37,579 nucleotides of DNA, taken from positions 1 through 37,579 of the forward strand of contig CAZRIE010000034.1 of the NCBI GenBank assembly GCA_964600075.1. The letters run 5' to 3'. A model generated the notes under the pieces. The model was not told the DNA's origin. It did not search any database and saw only the letters and a list, made by a program, of their open reading frames with translations. Positions 1 to 8,532 of the stretch are shown here, in pieces. The DNA is from CAZRIE01 sp964600075 (GTDB lineage: Bacteria; Bacteroidota; Bacteroidia; Flavobacteriales; Flavobacteriaceae). Both the position numbers and the translations under genes were made by a program. The stretch's first letter is position 1; every line of letters starts with the position of its first letter.

Positions 1-21
1 TAACGTCTAACATCTAACGTC
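1..21. repeat. Three tandem heptamers ahead of atpA
   Basis: Seen directly: TAACGTC, TAACATC and TAACGTC stand head to tail just before the atpA start, so the spacer is an imperfect 7-base tandem repeat. Function unknown. It is cut by the window edge, so its full length cannot be judged. Confidence 0.5.
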
Positions 22-28
22 TTATAAA

Positions 29-1609
29 ATGGCAGGAGTAAAAGCCGCCGAAGTATCGGCAATTTTAAAGAAACAATTATCAGGATTTGAAGCCACCGCT
101 ACTTTAGATGAGGTGGGTACCGTTTTACAGGTAGGTGACGGTATCGCTCGTGTATACGGGCTATCAAACGCACAATACGGTGAATTGGTAGCGTTCGAAG
201 GCGGACTCGAAGGTATCGTTTTGAACCTGGAGGAAGATAACGTAGGCGTGGTGCTTTTGGGCCACTCGAAAGAAGTAGGCGAAGGTGCTATCGTAAAACG
301 TACGCAACGAATCGCTTCTATTAAAGTAGGTGAGGGCATCGTTGGCCGTGTGGTAAATACCTTGGGAATTCCTATTGATGGTAAAGGCGCTATCGCGGGT
401 GAAACATATGAAATGCCGTTAGAGCGTAAGGCACCAGGTGTAATTTTTAGGGAACCAGTGACCGAGCCCCTGCAATCAGGTATCAAGGCTATCGATGCGA
501 TGATTCCTGTCGGCCGAGGCCAGCGTGAACTCGTTATCGGTGACCGTCAAACAGGTAAAACGACTGTTTGTATCGATACTATCTTGAACCAAAAAGAATT
601 TTACGATGCCGGCGAACCGGTATACTGCATATATGTAGCGATTGGCCAAAAGGCCTCTACCGTTGCTGCAATTGCACAAATGTTAGAGGACAAAGGAGCT
701 TTGGCATACACGACTATAGTTGCTGCCAACGCATCCGACCCTGCACCGATGCAGGTATATGCTCCCTTTGCTGGGGCGTCTATCGGAGAATATTTCCGTG
801 ATACGGGCCGTCCTGCTTTGATTATCTATGATGATTTATCAAAACAAGCTGTTGCCTACCGTGAGGTATCCCTTCTTTTGAGAAGACCACCCGGGCGTGA
901 AGCTTATCCTGGTGACGTTTTCTACTTACACTCCAGATTGTTAGAGCGTGCCGCAAAGGTTATCAATGATGACAAAATCGCCCAGAACATGAACGACTTG
1001 CCCGAGGTGTTGAAGCCAATGGTAAAAGGTGGTGGTTCGTTAACGGCATTGCCGATAATCGAAACTCAGGCAGGTGACGTTTCCGCATATATTCCGACTA
1101 ACGTAATTTCGATTACGGATGGACAGATTTTCCTGGAGCAAGATCTCTTTAACCAAGGGGTGCGCCCAGCGATTAACGTAGGTATTTCAGTATCGCGTGT
1201 TGGGGGTAATGCCCAGATAAAATCGATGAAAAAAGTGGCTGGTACTTTAAAGTTGGATCAGGCGCAGTTCCGTGAACTGGAAGCCTTTGCCAAATTTGGT
1301 TCCGATTTAGATGCTGCAACCTTGAACGTCATCGAAAAAGGACGCCGTAACGTTGAAATATTAAAACAGGCACAAAACGACCCATTTACGGTCGAAGATC
1401 AAGTTGCTATCATTTACGCAGGTTCGAAAAACTTGTTGCGTGATGTTCCTGTAGAAAAAATAAAAGAATTCGAAATAGAGTTTTTGGAATTTCTTAATGC
1501 AAAGCATCGAGGAGTATTGGATACCTTGAAGTCAGGTAAACTGACCGATGAGGTAACCGATACCCTGACAGCTGTGGCAAAAGATCTTTCCGGAAAATAT
1601 AGAAGTTAG
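29..1609 (+). CDS. atpA: F1Fo ATP synthase subunit alpha
   Basis: Alpha subunit of the F1 catalytic head of ATP synthase, on the cytoplasmic face of the inner membrane; it carries the non-catalytic nucleotide sites. The 526-residue length is normal. The P-loop GDRQTGKT is at residues 171-178, followed by the Walker B-like ALIIYDD. The family signature PAINVGISVSRVGG lies near residue 383, and the N-terminal beta-barrel domain is complete. atpG follows 92 bases downstream on the same strand, the usual H-A-G order, so the two are probably cotranscribed. The ATG at 29 is the only sensible start and no Shine-Dalgarno sequence is visible, as is common in this phylum. Confidence 0.98.
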   Translation: MAGVKAAEVSAILKKQLSGFEATATLDEVGTVLQVGDGIARVYGLSNAQYGELVAFEGGLEGIVLNLEEDNVGVVLLGHSKEVGEGAIVKRTQRIASIKVGEGIVGRVVNTLGIPIDGKGAIAGETYEMPLERKAPGVIFREPVTEPLQSGIKAIDAMIPVGRGQRELVIGDRQTGKTTVCIDTILNQKEFYDAGEPVYCIYVAIGQKASTVAAIAQMLEDKGALAYTTIVAANASDPAPMQVYAPFAGASIGEYFRDTGRPALIIYDDLSKQAVAYREVSLLLRRPPGREAYPGDVFYLHSRLLERAAKVINDDKIAQNMNDLPEVLKPMVKGGGSLTALPIIETQAGDVSAYIPTNVISITDGQIFLEQDLFNQGVRPAINVGISVSRVGGNAQIKSMKKVAGTLKLDQAQFRELEAFAKFGSDLDAATLNVIEKGRRNVEILKQAQNDPFTVEDQVAIIYAGSKNLLRDVPVEKIKEFEIEFLEFLNAKHRGVLDTLKSGKLTDEVTDTLTAVAKDLSGKYRS

Positions 1610-1629
1610 TATAAAGTATTCTGTACCGA

Positions 1630-1679
1630 GTACTACGTACTAAGTAAGAATTATATCAGCGATATAAATTACGTAGTAC
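1630..1679. repeat. Dyad-symmetric spacer between atpA and atpG
   Basis: The spacer holds nested inverted repeats. The outer arms are GTACTACGT (1630-1638) and ACGTAGTAC (1671-1679); the inner arms are TTATATC (1651-1657) and GATATAA (1661-1667). TACTACGTACTAAGTA-like words occur on both sides. There is no T-tract, so it is not a standard terminator; it could be an mRNA hairpin in the atp transcript or a dispersed intergenic repeat. Confidence 0.55.
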
Positions 1680-1701
1680 GTAGCACTAAATACTAGAAAT
1701 A

Positions 1702-2562
1702 ATGGCGAACCTTAAGGAAATACGAAACAGAATCGCATCGGTATCATCGACCATGCAGATTACGAGTGCCATGAAAATGGTATCGGCTGCAAAGTTGAAG
1801 AAGGCCCAAGATGCAATTACCGCCATGCGGCCCTATGCGGATAAGCTGACGGAATTATTGCAAAGCCTAAGCGCCAGTTTAGATGCCGATTCAGGAAGCA
1901 AGTATTCCGATAACCGTGAAGTCAACAAAGTATTGGTCGTTGCGATTACTTCGAACAGAGGACTTGCAGGGGCTTTTAATTCCAACATTTTAAAACAAGT
2001 TACCCTTCTGGCAAATGAAACCTATGCTGGAAAACAGGTCGATTTTGTGGCTATCGGTAAGAAAGCAAATGATTTTTTGAAAAAGAAGTCAACTGTAATT
2101 GTCAATCACAGTAGTTTGTATGAAGATCTAAATTTCGATAATGCCGCAGCGATTGCTGAGGAGTTGATGGAACAGTTCACTTCAGGAAATTACGATCGTA
2201 TCGATATCGTTTACAACAAGTTCAAGAACGCTGCGACACAAATTGTGATGACCGAGCAGTTTTTGCCCATTGTTCCTGTCGAAGGTGGTGAAAATTCTGG
2301 TGCCGATTATATTTTTGCGCCTTCAAAGGTCGAAATAGTAGAGCAGTTGATCCCGAAATCGCTCAAAACACAGTTGTACAAAGGTATCCGAGATTCTTTT
2401 GCAAGTGAGCATGGTGCCCGTATGACCGCTATGCACAAAGCAACGGACAACGCTACCGAACTTCGTGACGACCTTAAATTAAAATACAATCAGGCGAGAC
2501 AAGCTTCCATTACCAACGAAATACTTGAAATTGTTGGTGGTGCGGAGGCATTGAATAATTAA
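1702..2562 (+). CDS. atpG: F1Fo ATP synthase subunit gamma
   Basis: Central rotor shaft of the F1 head, coupling proton-driven rotation to catalysis. At 286 residues it is of normal size. The N-terminal helix MANLKEIRNRI...TSAMKMVSAAKLKK and the C-terminal helix, with RMTAMHKATDNA followed by N-x-A-R-Q-A-x-I-T-x-E-I-L-E-I-V-G-G-A, are the two conserved ends that form the coiled-coil shaft. A strong terminator follows at 2622 and no atpD or atpC is present, consistent with the split ATP synthase loci usual in Flavobacteriia (family knowledge). Confidence 0.97.
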   Translation: MANLKEIRNRIASVSSTMQITSAMKMVSAAKLKKAQDAITAMRPYADKLTELLQSLSASLDADSGSKYSDNREVNKVLVVAITSNRGLAGAFNSNILKQVTLLANETYAGKQVDFVAIGKKANDFLKKKSTVIVNHSSLYEDLNFDNAAAIAEELMEQFTSGNYDRIDIVYNKFKNAATQIVMTEQFLPIVPVEGGENSGADYIFAPSKVEIVEQLIPKSLKTQLYKGIRDSFASEHGARMTAMHKATDNATELRDDLKLKYNQARQASITNEILEIVGGAEALNN

Positions 2563-2621
2563 CGTAATTACGAGCTTAGCTAAGCAATTCGCCTGATATA
2601 TAACTATTAGATAAATTTGTA

Positions 2622-2649
2622 AACCTCACATCAATGTGAGGTTTTTTAT
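2622..2649 (+). terminator. Intrinsic terminator after atpG
   Basis: A perfect 10-bp hairpin, AACCTCACAT (2622-2631) with ATGTGAGGTT (2634-2643), runs into a T-rich stretch (TTTTTTATT). It lies 60 bases after the atpG stop and would end the ATP synthase transcript. Confidence 0.85.
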
Positions 2650-2678
2650 TGCTTCAAAGTGAACCGGAATTAAAAGCA

Positions 2679-2686
2679 TATTTTTG
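2679..2686 (+). promoter_or_regulatory. Possible -7 box for the MFS exporter gene
   Basis: TATTTTTG matches the Bacteroidota -7 consensus TAnnTTTG and lies 27 bases before the ATG, downstream of the atpG terminator where a new promoter is expected. No TTG is found at the ideal -33 distance, so the call rests on one box only. Confidence 0.4.
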
Positions 2687-2712
2687 CCCCTTTTATCGAC
2701 CAGAATTGTTCT

Positions 2713-3936
2713 ATGAAATCCAACAAAACTGCCTTACTGTTTATTTTTATTACCATTCTCGTTGATGTTATCGGTATTGGTATTATTATTCCCATAATTC
2801 CTGATTTGATTATGGAATTGACAGGGGAAGGTGTTCATATGGCGATTATTTATGGTATGTGGCTGACCACCGCATACGCAGGAATGCAGTTTCTATTTTC
2901 ACCTGTTTTAGGAGAAATTTCTGATCAATATGGCAGGCGGCCCATTCTCTTGATTGCCTTATTGGGCCTGAGTGTCGATTATATGATACACGCATGGGCA
3001 CCTACAATAACTTGGCTTTTTATAGGTCGGTTTCTTGCGGGGATTACCGGGGCAAGTTTTACAGTGGCTTCGGCTTACATCGCAGATATCAGTACGAAAG
3101 AGGAAAAAGCAAAGAACTTTGGCCTTATTGGGGCAGCCTTCGGATTGGGTTTTATTATTGGCCCTGGCATCGGTGGTTTTTTCGGTGAAATTGATATACG
3201 CTTGCCGTTCTATATCGCGGCAGGGCTGACCTTTGCAAATTTTCTTTTCGGATGGTTTTTCGTTCCTGAATCTTTGGCGCCTGAAAATAGAAGGCCGATT
3301 AATGTTTTGAAAATGATTCCGGGAGTGTCATTGGCGAGCCTTAGAAATTACAAAGGAGTGTTGCTACTCATCTTTGCCTTTTTCTTGGCAAATTTGGCGG
3401 GGCAGGCCCTACCTTCTACATGGTCTTATTATGGTATTGAACGTTATGATTGGAGTCCGAAAGAAATAGGAATCTCATTAATGGTCGTTGGTTTATTGGT
3501 AGCTATCGTTCAAGGCTTTTTGGTCGGAGTTATCGTCAAAAAATTAGGAAAACGAAATGCCATCATCTTCGGTTTTTTCTTATGGACCGTCGGAATGTTC
3601 CTCTTTTCGTTGGCTACAGAACCTTGGATGTTATATGTCTTTTTGATTCCTTATGCCCTTGGCGGAATTGCAGGCCCTACCGTGCAAGGCGTTATTTCGA
3701 ATCAAGTATCTCAAAAAGAACAAGGAAACCTTCAAGGTGCTATTACAGGTTTGGTAAGTATCACTGCTATTCTTGGACAATTGATATTCTCTCCTGTCTT
3801 TTATTTCTTTATTCGCCCAGAGGGGTCTATTTACTTTCCAGGGGCACCATATACCTTGGCGGCTATCTTTTTGCTTATGGCATTTCTTTTCGCCTTGTGG
3901 GCTATGCAAAGAATGAATATTCAAGATGGGGAATGA
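2713..3936 (+). CDS. MFS transporter, TCR/Tet-like drug exporter family
   Basis: Inner-membrane proton-coupled exporter of the major facilitator superfamily; substrate unknown. At 407 residues it shows about 12 hydrophobic segments. Motif A between TM2 and TM3 is clear (GEISDQYGRRPILL, around residues 73-86). The antiporter motif C in TM5 is seen as GFIIGPGIGGFFGE. The pattern resembles proteins annotated as TCR/Tet family MFS transporters, but a role in tetracycline resistance is not implied: many such genes are chromosomal and have unknown substrates. A terminator before it and its own possible promoter suggest separate transcription from atp. It may share a transcript with the lipoprotein gene 59 bases downstream. 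Confidence 0.88.
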   Translation: MKSNKTALLFIFITILVDVIGIGIIIPIIPDLIMELTGEGVHMAIIYGMWLTTAYAGMQFLFSPVLGEISDQYGRRPILLIALLGLSVDYMIHAWAPTITWLFIGRFLAGITGASFTVASAYIADISTKEEKAKNFGLIGAAFGLGFIIGPGIGGFFGEIDIRLPFYIAAGLTFANFLFGWFFVPESLAPENRRPINVLKMIPGVSLASLRNYKGVLLLIFAFFLANLAGQALPSTWSYYGIERYDWSPKEIGISLMVVGLLVAIVQGFLVGVIVKKLGKRNAIIFGFFLWTVGMFLFSLATEPWMLYVFLIPYALGGIAGPTVQGVISNQVSQKEQGNLQGAITGLVSITAILGQLIFSPVFYFFIRPEGSIYFPGAPYTLAAIFLLMAFLFALWAMQRMNIQDGE

Positions 3937-3995
3937 AATAGTCCCTTCTCCGACTTCATACATATGTATGCCGGGATGTTCTGAAGAAAACCGAC

Positions 3996-4478
3996 ATGAA
4001 GAAAAGCAGCACTATTTTTATACTATCCATACTTGTTATATGGGGTTGTTCGTCCGTTAAAAAACTGGAGGCAACCGCACCATTTACTTTAGGTGAGACC
4101 TATGCCCAAAAGTGGGTGATAGAAGGCGAGGCCCAAAAGATGGGGTATGAGGTCATTGTACCTTTGCTTAGTTTGGACAATGACAAGGCGATACTTAAAA
4201 ATTTGTACCATAAGGGTAAAATGACGTCCCTTGAAATTAGACTTATTGAAGTAGGCAACGTGGCGATAGCGGAATTCGGGCCAGGCGCTATCAAAGAAGA
4301 TACTGCAAGCATAGTTCCCACTGAAATGGATTATGAGCCTTTCCCATTTGAACTTACCGGGACACAGGCTGTAATCAGTTATGTCAGTAATGAAAAAGTG
4401 AAGTACTATAAGATAAATGGTATTCAACAGAACCCCAAGGTTTCCTATCCTACCGTAGTTGCGAAAAATGAGCGGTAA
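3996..4478 (+). CDS. Small lipoprotein of unknown function
   Basis: A 160-residue protein with a lipoprotein signal: MKKSSTIFILSILVIWGC, lipobox I-W-G-C with Cys at about residue 18, so it is probably anchored to a membrane in the envelope. The mature part looks beta-rich, is hydrophilic and has no motif I recognise. It follows the MFS gene by 59 bases on the same strand. The flippase gene after it has its own promoter, so this is probably the last gene of its transcript. Function not assigned. Confidence 0.75.
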   Translation: MKKSSTIFILSILVIWGCSSVKKLEATAPFTLGETYAQKWVIEGEAQKMGYEVIVPLLSLDNDKAILKNLYHKGKMTSLEIRLIEVGNVAIAEFGPGAIKEDTASIVPTEMDYEPFPFELTGTQAVISYVSNEKVKYYKINGIQQNPKVSYPTVVAKNER

Positions 4479-4613
4479 ACTACTTTAATTTTCCAGGTTT
4501 GATCCCCCAGAGGGGTATCGCCACTTTTTGTTTTGGAATTTGACCTTTTTGTAGTTTAGTTACCTCATAGGCTCTGCCCAGAGGCAGTTAAATTTAGCTA
4601 GCGAGGCTTTACT

Positions 4614-4643
4614 TTGCCACATCCCCTTAAATAGGTACTTTTG
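4614..4643 (+). promoter_or_regulatory. Bacteroidota-type promoter for the flippase gene
   Basis: TTG at 4614-4616, exactly 19 bases of spacer, then TACTTTTG at 4636-4643, a full match to the TTG-N19-TAnnTTTG consensus known for the primary sigma factor of Bacteroidota. Transcription would start near 4650, about 14 bases before the proposed TTG start codon at 4664. Confidence 0.7.
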
Positions 4644-4663
4644 GTTTCTAATTCGTATAGGTA

Positions 4664-6127
4664 TTGAATCCGCTCAAAAAACTCTTTAAGCAAACGGTCA
4701 TCTACGGTCTGGCCACGGTGCTCCCGCGGATGCTTAACTTTCTTTTGCTACCACTTTATACGGGCATCTTAGTAACTGCGGGTTACGGTAAGGTGAGCGT
4801 AATATTTGCTTGGATTGCCATATTCAACGTGTTTCTTGCCTATGGTATGGAAACTGCTTTTTTTCGATTCTACAGTAAAAATGAAAACAAGGAAAAGGTC
4901 GTTTCGACTTCATTGATATCTATTTTAGGGACGACGTTACTTTTTGTAATTATCGCCTTATTGTTTCAAAAAGCAATGGCGACTGCCACCGGAATCGACC
5001 TCCGGTTTATTCGTTATTCCATTGCAATATTGGCTTTGGATGCATTTGTTATTATTCCTTTCGCTTGGCTACGCGCGAATGAAAAACCAATGAATTATGC
5101 GCTTGTCAAGATTGCGAACGTTGCTATTAACCTTGGGCTTAACCTATTTTTCTTACTGTGGCTGCCAAAGATGATAGAAGAAAATCCCGATGCATTCTTA
5201 GGCTGGATGTACAGACCGGATTTTGAAATCTCCTATATCTTCATTTCCAACTTGGCGGCAAGTGCAATTACCCTATTTTTAATGTTACCCCTATATCTAA
5301 GAGCCCGATATGTTTTTGACATAGATTTGTGGAAACGCATGATGAGCTATGCCTGGCCAGTCTTGGTGGCTGGAATCGCATTTACAATCAATGAAGTATT
5401 CGACAGGATTTTGTTGGAGCGATTGTTACCAGAAGATATCGCCGAAAGCGAAACGGGAATGTACGCCGCCTGCTATAAACTGGGCATGTTCATGACCTTG
5501 TTCGCTACTGCTTTTCGCATGGGTATCGAACCTTTCTTCTTCAGTCATGCAGGTACCGAAAACCCACAAAAGGCGTACGCGCAGATCACCAATTATTTTG
5601 TGGTTCTCGGAAGTATCATTTTGTTGACCGTTGTGGTTTTTGCCGATGTTTTGAAAGCGCTATTTATTGATGAAGATTACTGGGAGGCCATGTCGGTGGT
5701 CCCCTTAATTCTTTTGGGCAGTTTTTTCTTGGGCATTTACCATAACCTCTCAGTGTGGTATAAAGTCACTGATAAAACGCGCTATGGGGCTTTTATCTCG
5801 GTTATTGGCGCGATTATAACTATCGGTATAAATTATGCTTTTATTCCCGAAATTGGCTATATGGCCTCTGCAATTGCAACGGTCTTGGCTTATGGCAGTA
5901 TGATGGTGCTATCCTATTACTTGGGTAAATCAAGATACCCCGTACCCTATAATTTTCGAAAGATTATCTTTTATCTGGGCATTTCCATTTTATTTTCCGC
6001 CTTGTCCTTTTATGTTTTCAATAGGAATTTAATCGTCGGCAGTGTGCTACTTTTGTTCTTCTTGGGCTTGGTCTACAAGTTGGAGAATGATAAATTGAGA
6101 CAGGTGTTTTTAAAGAAAAAAGTATAA
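4664..6127 (+). CDS. Oligosaccharide flippase / polysaccharide biosynthesis protein (Wzx-like)
   Basis: Integral inner-membrane protein of the MOP superfamily that would flip lipid-linked glycans across the membrane; substrate unknown. It has 487 residues with roughly 14 hydrophobic segments. The N-terminus is typical of the family (LFKQTVIYGLATVLPRMLNF, then LLLPLYTGIL), and there is a conserved region around AWPVLVAGIAFTINEVFDR and a polysaccharide-synthesis C-terminal half. The chosen start is a TTG (LNPLKK...); no ATG lies close, and the promoter at 4614-4643 sits just upstream. dut follows, and an envelope gene trio lies beyond it. A cell-surface polymer or peptidoglycan-precursor role fits but is inference. 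Confidence 0.88.
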   Translation: MNPLKKLFKQTVIYGLATVLPRMLNFLLLPLYTGILVTAGYGKVSVIFAWIAIFNVFLAYGMETAFFRFYSKNENKEKVVSTSLISILGTTLLFVIIALLFQKAMATATGIDLRFIRYSIAILALDAFVIIPFAWLRANEKPMNYALVKIANVAINLGLNLFFLLWLPKMIEENPDAFLGWMYRPDFEISYIFISNLAASAITLFLMLPLYLRARYVFDIDLWKRMMSYAWPVLVAGIAFTINEVFDRILLERLLPEDIAESETGMYAACYKLGMFMTLFATAFRMGIEPFFFSHAGTENPQKAYAQITNYFVVLGSIILLTVVVFADVLKALFIDEDYWEAMSVVPLILLGSFFLGIYHNLSVWYKVTDKTRYGAFISVIGAIITIGINYAFIPEIGYMASAIATVLAYGSMMVLSYYLGKSRYPVPYNFRKIIFYLGISILFSALSFYVFNRNLIVGSVLLLFFLGLVYKLENDKLRQVFLKKKV

Positions 6128-6149
6128 AAAGGTGGGATGACGGATGCCC

Positions 6150-6172
6150 GATGCTGTAAGACACCCAGCATC
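6150..6172. repeat. Short inverted repeat between flippase and dut
   Basis: GATGCTG (6150-6156) and CAGCATC (6166-6172) form a 7-bp stem with a 9-base loop. It lies inside a GGATGCCCGATGC / CATCCTATGCCC word-like spacer of the type often dispersed in flavobacterial genomes. No T-tract, so not a clear terminator. Confidence 0.45.
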
Positions 6173-6204
6173 CTATGCCCAGTACCCTGCCAAAAACCAA
6201 AGAA

Positions 6205-6639
6205 ATGACAATCAACATCATTAACAAATCGAGCCACAAAGTCCCACACTACGAAACCGGGGCTTCTGCGGGAATGGACCTAAGAGCCAATATTTCCGAA
6301 TCCGTTACGTTACAACCTTTAGGGCGTGCTATCATCAAAACAGGATTATTTATTGAGCTTCCGATCGGTGTTGAGGCACAAGTTCGTCCGAGAAGCGGTT
6401 TAGCGGCCAAAAAGGGAATAACCGTGCTAAATGCACCCGGAACGGTAGATGCCGATTATCGCGGCGAAATAGGAGTAATTTTGGTCAATTTGTCCAACGA
6501 ATCTTTTACTATTGAAAATGGCGAGCGTATTGCCCAATTGGTTATCGCTAAACATGAACGTGCAGACTGGATTGAGGTTCAAGAATTGTCTGTAACTTCA
6601 CGTGGAGAGGGAGGATTTGGGAGTACCGGGGTGAAATAG
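6205..6639 (+). CDS. dut: dUTP diphosphatase (dUTPase)
   Basis: Hydrolyses dUTP to dUMP and pyrophosphate, keeping uracil out of DNA and feeding dTMP synthesis; cytoplasmic homotrimer. From the ATG at 6205 it is 144 residues, normal for the trimeric family. Motif 1 is AGMDLRA (about residues 22-28), motif 2 PRSGLA (about 64), motif 3 GTVDADYRGEIGVILVN, and the C-terminal motif 5 RGEGGFGSTG is intact. An ATG at 6175 would add ten residues (MPSTLPKTKE) encoded by the intergenic repeat-like spacer; I prefer 6205, where the conserved T-I-x-I-I-N-K-S-S-H-K begins. Confidence 0.96.
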   Translation: MTINIINKSSHKVPHYETGASAGMDLRANISESVTLQPLGRAIIKTGLFIELPIGVEAQVRPRSGLAAKKGITVLNAPGTVDADYRGEIGVILVNLSNESFTIENGERIAQLVIAKHERADWIEVQELSVTSRGEGGFGSTGVK

Positions 6640-6702
6640 ACCCCTCGAACTCGCACTCAAAAGTAGAAGGATGTAATTGGCGAAAAAATGAATTAATAAG
6701 GT

Positions 6703-6726
6703 CCTCCCCTTATTTTCAAGGGGAGG
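6703..6726. repeat. Inverted repeat upstream of the TPR gene
   Basis: Perfect 9-bp arms CCTCCCCTT (6703-6711) and AAGGGGAGG (6718-6726) with a 6-base loop, followed by a related GGCGGAGGGGT word. GC-rich against an AT-rich background and in a spacer, so REP-like. It could also work as a weak terminator after dut, though no T-run follows. Confidence 0.6.
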
Positions 6727-6775
6727 TGCCTTTAGGCGGAGGGGTTTCTCCCAATAAATTGAGACACTCAAAATA

Positions 6776-7717
6776 ATGCACAAAACACTTTCCATATTTA
6801 TTTGCTTCATTGGATTACTCCTAATACCTACTTACGCCCAAGAACCAACTCCGGATATCGATGTTGAAGAAAGCGCAGAAGTCTTTTTAGAAGACTATTC
6901 CGACGATTTTCAAGAAAACTTTTTTGAGGCCCTTAAACAGAAAGGAATCGAAAACTATGACAGGGCCATAAACCTCTTATTGGAATGCAAACGCTTAGAT
7001 GCTGAGAACCGGGTCGTCGATCATGAACTGGCGAAAGTCTATCTTAAGGAAAAACAGTATCCGCTCGCTGAAGAATATGCTTTGACCGCCTTGACCTCCG
7101 AGCCCGAAAACCTCTGGTATGCGGACACCTTTGTAGAAATTCTTCGAAAACAAGGTAAATCCATTGAAAACGTAAGAACAGAGCTTCCTTTTGGATACCC
7201 GAAATTCAATGAAAATCTAGCGCTGATCTATTTTAAAAAAAAAGAGTATCAAACTGCCCTATCCATATTAAAGGGGGCTAAGAAATCGAACTTTACAGCT
7301 GACCTTTCCTCAAAAATCAACGACTCCATTGAAAAACAGCAAGCTTTGATAACCAGCAGTTCATTTTCGGTCGATGCTACAGATGATGATGAGGAATCCA
7401 ACTCCTTCGATCAATATAAAACACGTATTCAAGGTTTTTTGGGAGCGAATGACCTTTTGTTACTTCAGCAGGTTTCCGAAGAAGCATTAGAAAGCTACCC
7501 TTCACAGCCTTTTTTATATTACGCTCAAGGCTATGCGCTGAACAAAAACTCAAAGCACCTAGAGGCCATCGAAATGCTTGAAACAGGTCTTGATTACATG
7601 CTGGGCGATGTTTCTTTGGCCAACAAATTCTATCAAGAGCTTTCTGACGCTTATAATTCCCTTAACAATTCAGTCAAGGCAAATATGTATCTTCGTAAGA
7701 TAAAACCTGGGTTTTAG
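6776..7717 (+). CDS. Exported tetratricopeptide-repeat protein
   Basis: A 313-residue protein with a Sec signal peptide (MHKTLSIFICFIGLLLIPTYAQ, cleavage after about residue 22), then an acidic stretch and TPR-type helix pairs, for example A-I-N-L-L-L-E-C-K-R-L-D-A-E-N and L-A-E-E-Y-A-L-T-A-L-T-S-E-P-E-N. TPRs are scaffolds, so it probably holds partners in the periplasm. It is followed at 17 bases by the DUF4292 gene, which overlaps the EnvC-like gene, so the three form one operon. The neighbourhood suggests a role in envelope or cell-wall assembly; this is inference. The start is the ATG directly before the signal peptide. Confidence 0.85.
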   Translation: MHKTLSIFICFIGLLLIPTYAQEPTPDIDVEESAEVFLEDYSDDFQENFFEALKQKGIENYDRAINLLLECKRLDAENRVVDHELAKVYLKEKQYPLAEEYALTALTSEPENLWYADTFVEILRKQGKSIENVRTELPFGYPKFNENLALIYFKKKEYQTALSILKGAKKSNFTADLSSKINDSIEKQQALITSSSFSVDATDDDEESNSFDQYKTRIQGFLGANDLLLLQQVSEEALESYPSQPFLYYAQGYALNKNSKHLEAIEMLETGLDYMLGDVSLANKFYQELSDAYNSLNNSVKANMYLRKIKPGF

Positions 7718-7734
7718 AAACCTTTTCTACGATT

Positions 7735-8532
7735 ATGGCGATACGATTTCATGTTACCTCACGCTTTATTGCACTAGTTCTATTTTCTACGCTGGCACTT
7801 TCCTGCAAATCAAGGAAGGTATTGACCGATGGAACCATAGATGAAAATCTTTCGGCAAAGGTCATCATCCGAACACACTATCAAAACGCTTTAAACTTCA
7901 AGACGTTGAGTGGCAAGATGCGTATCGACTACTCTGATGGAGAATCTTCTCAGGGAGTTTCCGTAAGTCTACGTATGGAAAAGGACAAGGCCATTTGGAT
8001 CAGTGCCCCTTTTGGCATGGTCAAGGCCTATATTACGCCAGGCCGGGTGAGCTTTTATAACAAGCTACAGAACGAATATTTCGATGGTGATTTTGCGTAT
8101 TTAAGTAACTTTTTGGGTACTGAACTTGATTTTGGCCAAGTACAAAATTTACTACTTGGCGAGGCCTTGTTCGATTTGAAAACGGCTAAATATGATGCAT
8201 CGATGGTAAATGGCGATTACCAATTGAAGCCTAAGAAGGCGATGGAGCTATTCAAAGTGCTCTTTGAAATCGAGCCCGAAAACTTTAAAATGGCATCGCA
8301 ACAGTTGTCACAACCGCTAAAGAAACGGCTTTTAGAGGTCAACTATACCGATTATCAAAAAATCAATAAATGGATTCTGCCGCAACAGATAGCTGTAGCC
8401 GCCATTGATGGTGACGAACGAAATACAGTGGATATCGAATACCGGAATATTGAATTCAATCAACAGCTTAACTTCCCTTATAAAATACCGAGCGGGTTTA
8501 AAGAGATTATTTTAAAGGATGATGCGCGTTAG
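7735..8532 (+). CDS. DUF4292 lipoprotein
   Basis: A 265-residue lipoprotein: the signal ends in the lipobox L-A-L-S-C with Cys near residue 24, followed by KSRK. The body resembles the DUF4292 family of Bacteroidota, a LolB/LolA-like beta-barrel fold by family expectation, with a typical early stretch N-F-K-T-L-S-G-K-M-R-I-D-Y-S. It is translationally coupled to the next gene, whose ATG lies 14 bases before this stop codon. The biochemical role is unproven; outer-membrane lipid or lipoprotein handling is a reasonable guess from the fold and neighbours. Confidence 0.82.
   Translation: MAIRFHVTSRFIALVLFSTLALSCKSRKVLTDGTIDENLSAKVIIRTHYQNALNFKTLSGKMRIDYSDGESSQGVSVSLRMEKDKAIWISAPFGMVKAYITPGRVSFYNKLQNEYFDGDFAYLSNFLGTELDFGQVQNLLLGEALFDLKTAKYDASMVNGDYQLKPKKAMELFKVLFEIEPENFKMASQQLSQPLKKRLLEVNYTDYQKINKWILPQQIAVAAIDGDERNTVDIEYRNIEFNQQLNFPYKIPSGFKEIILKDDAR

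Noticed and set aside
22..486. Minus-strand frame opposite atpA
   Set aside because: Shadow of a highly conserved gene; composition (many Ser, Pro, Thr) is that of an antisense frame and no family is recognised.
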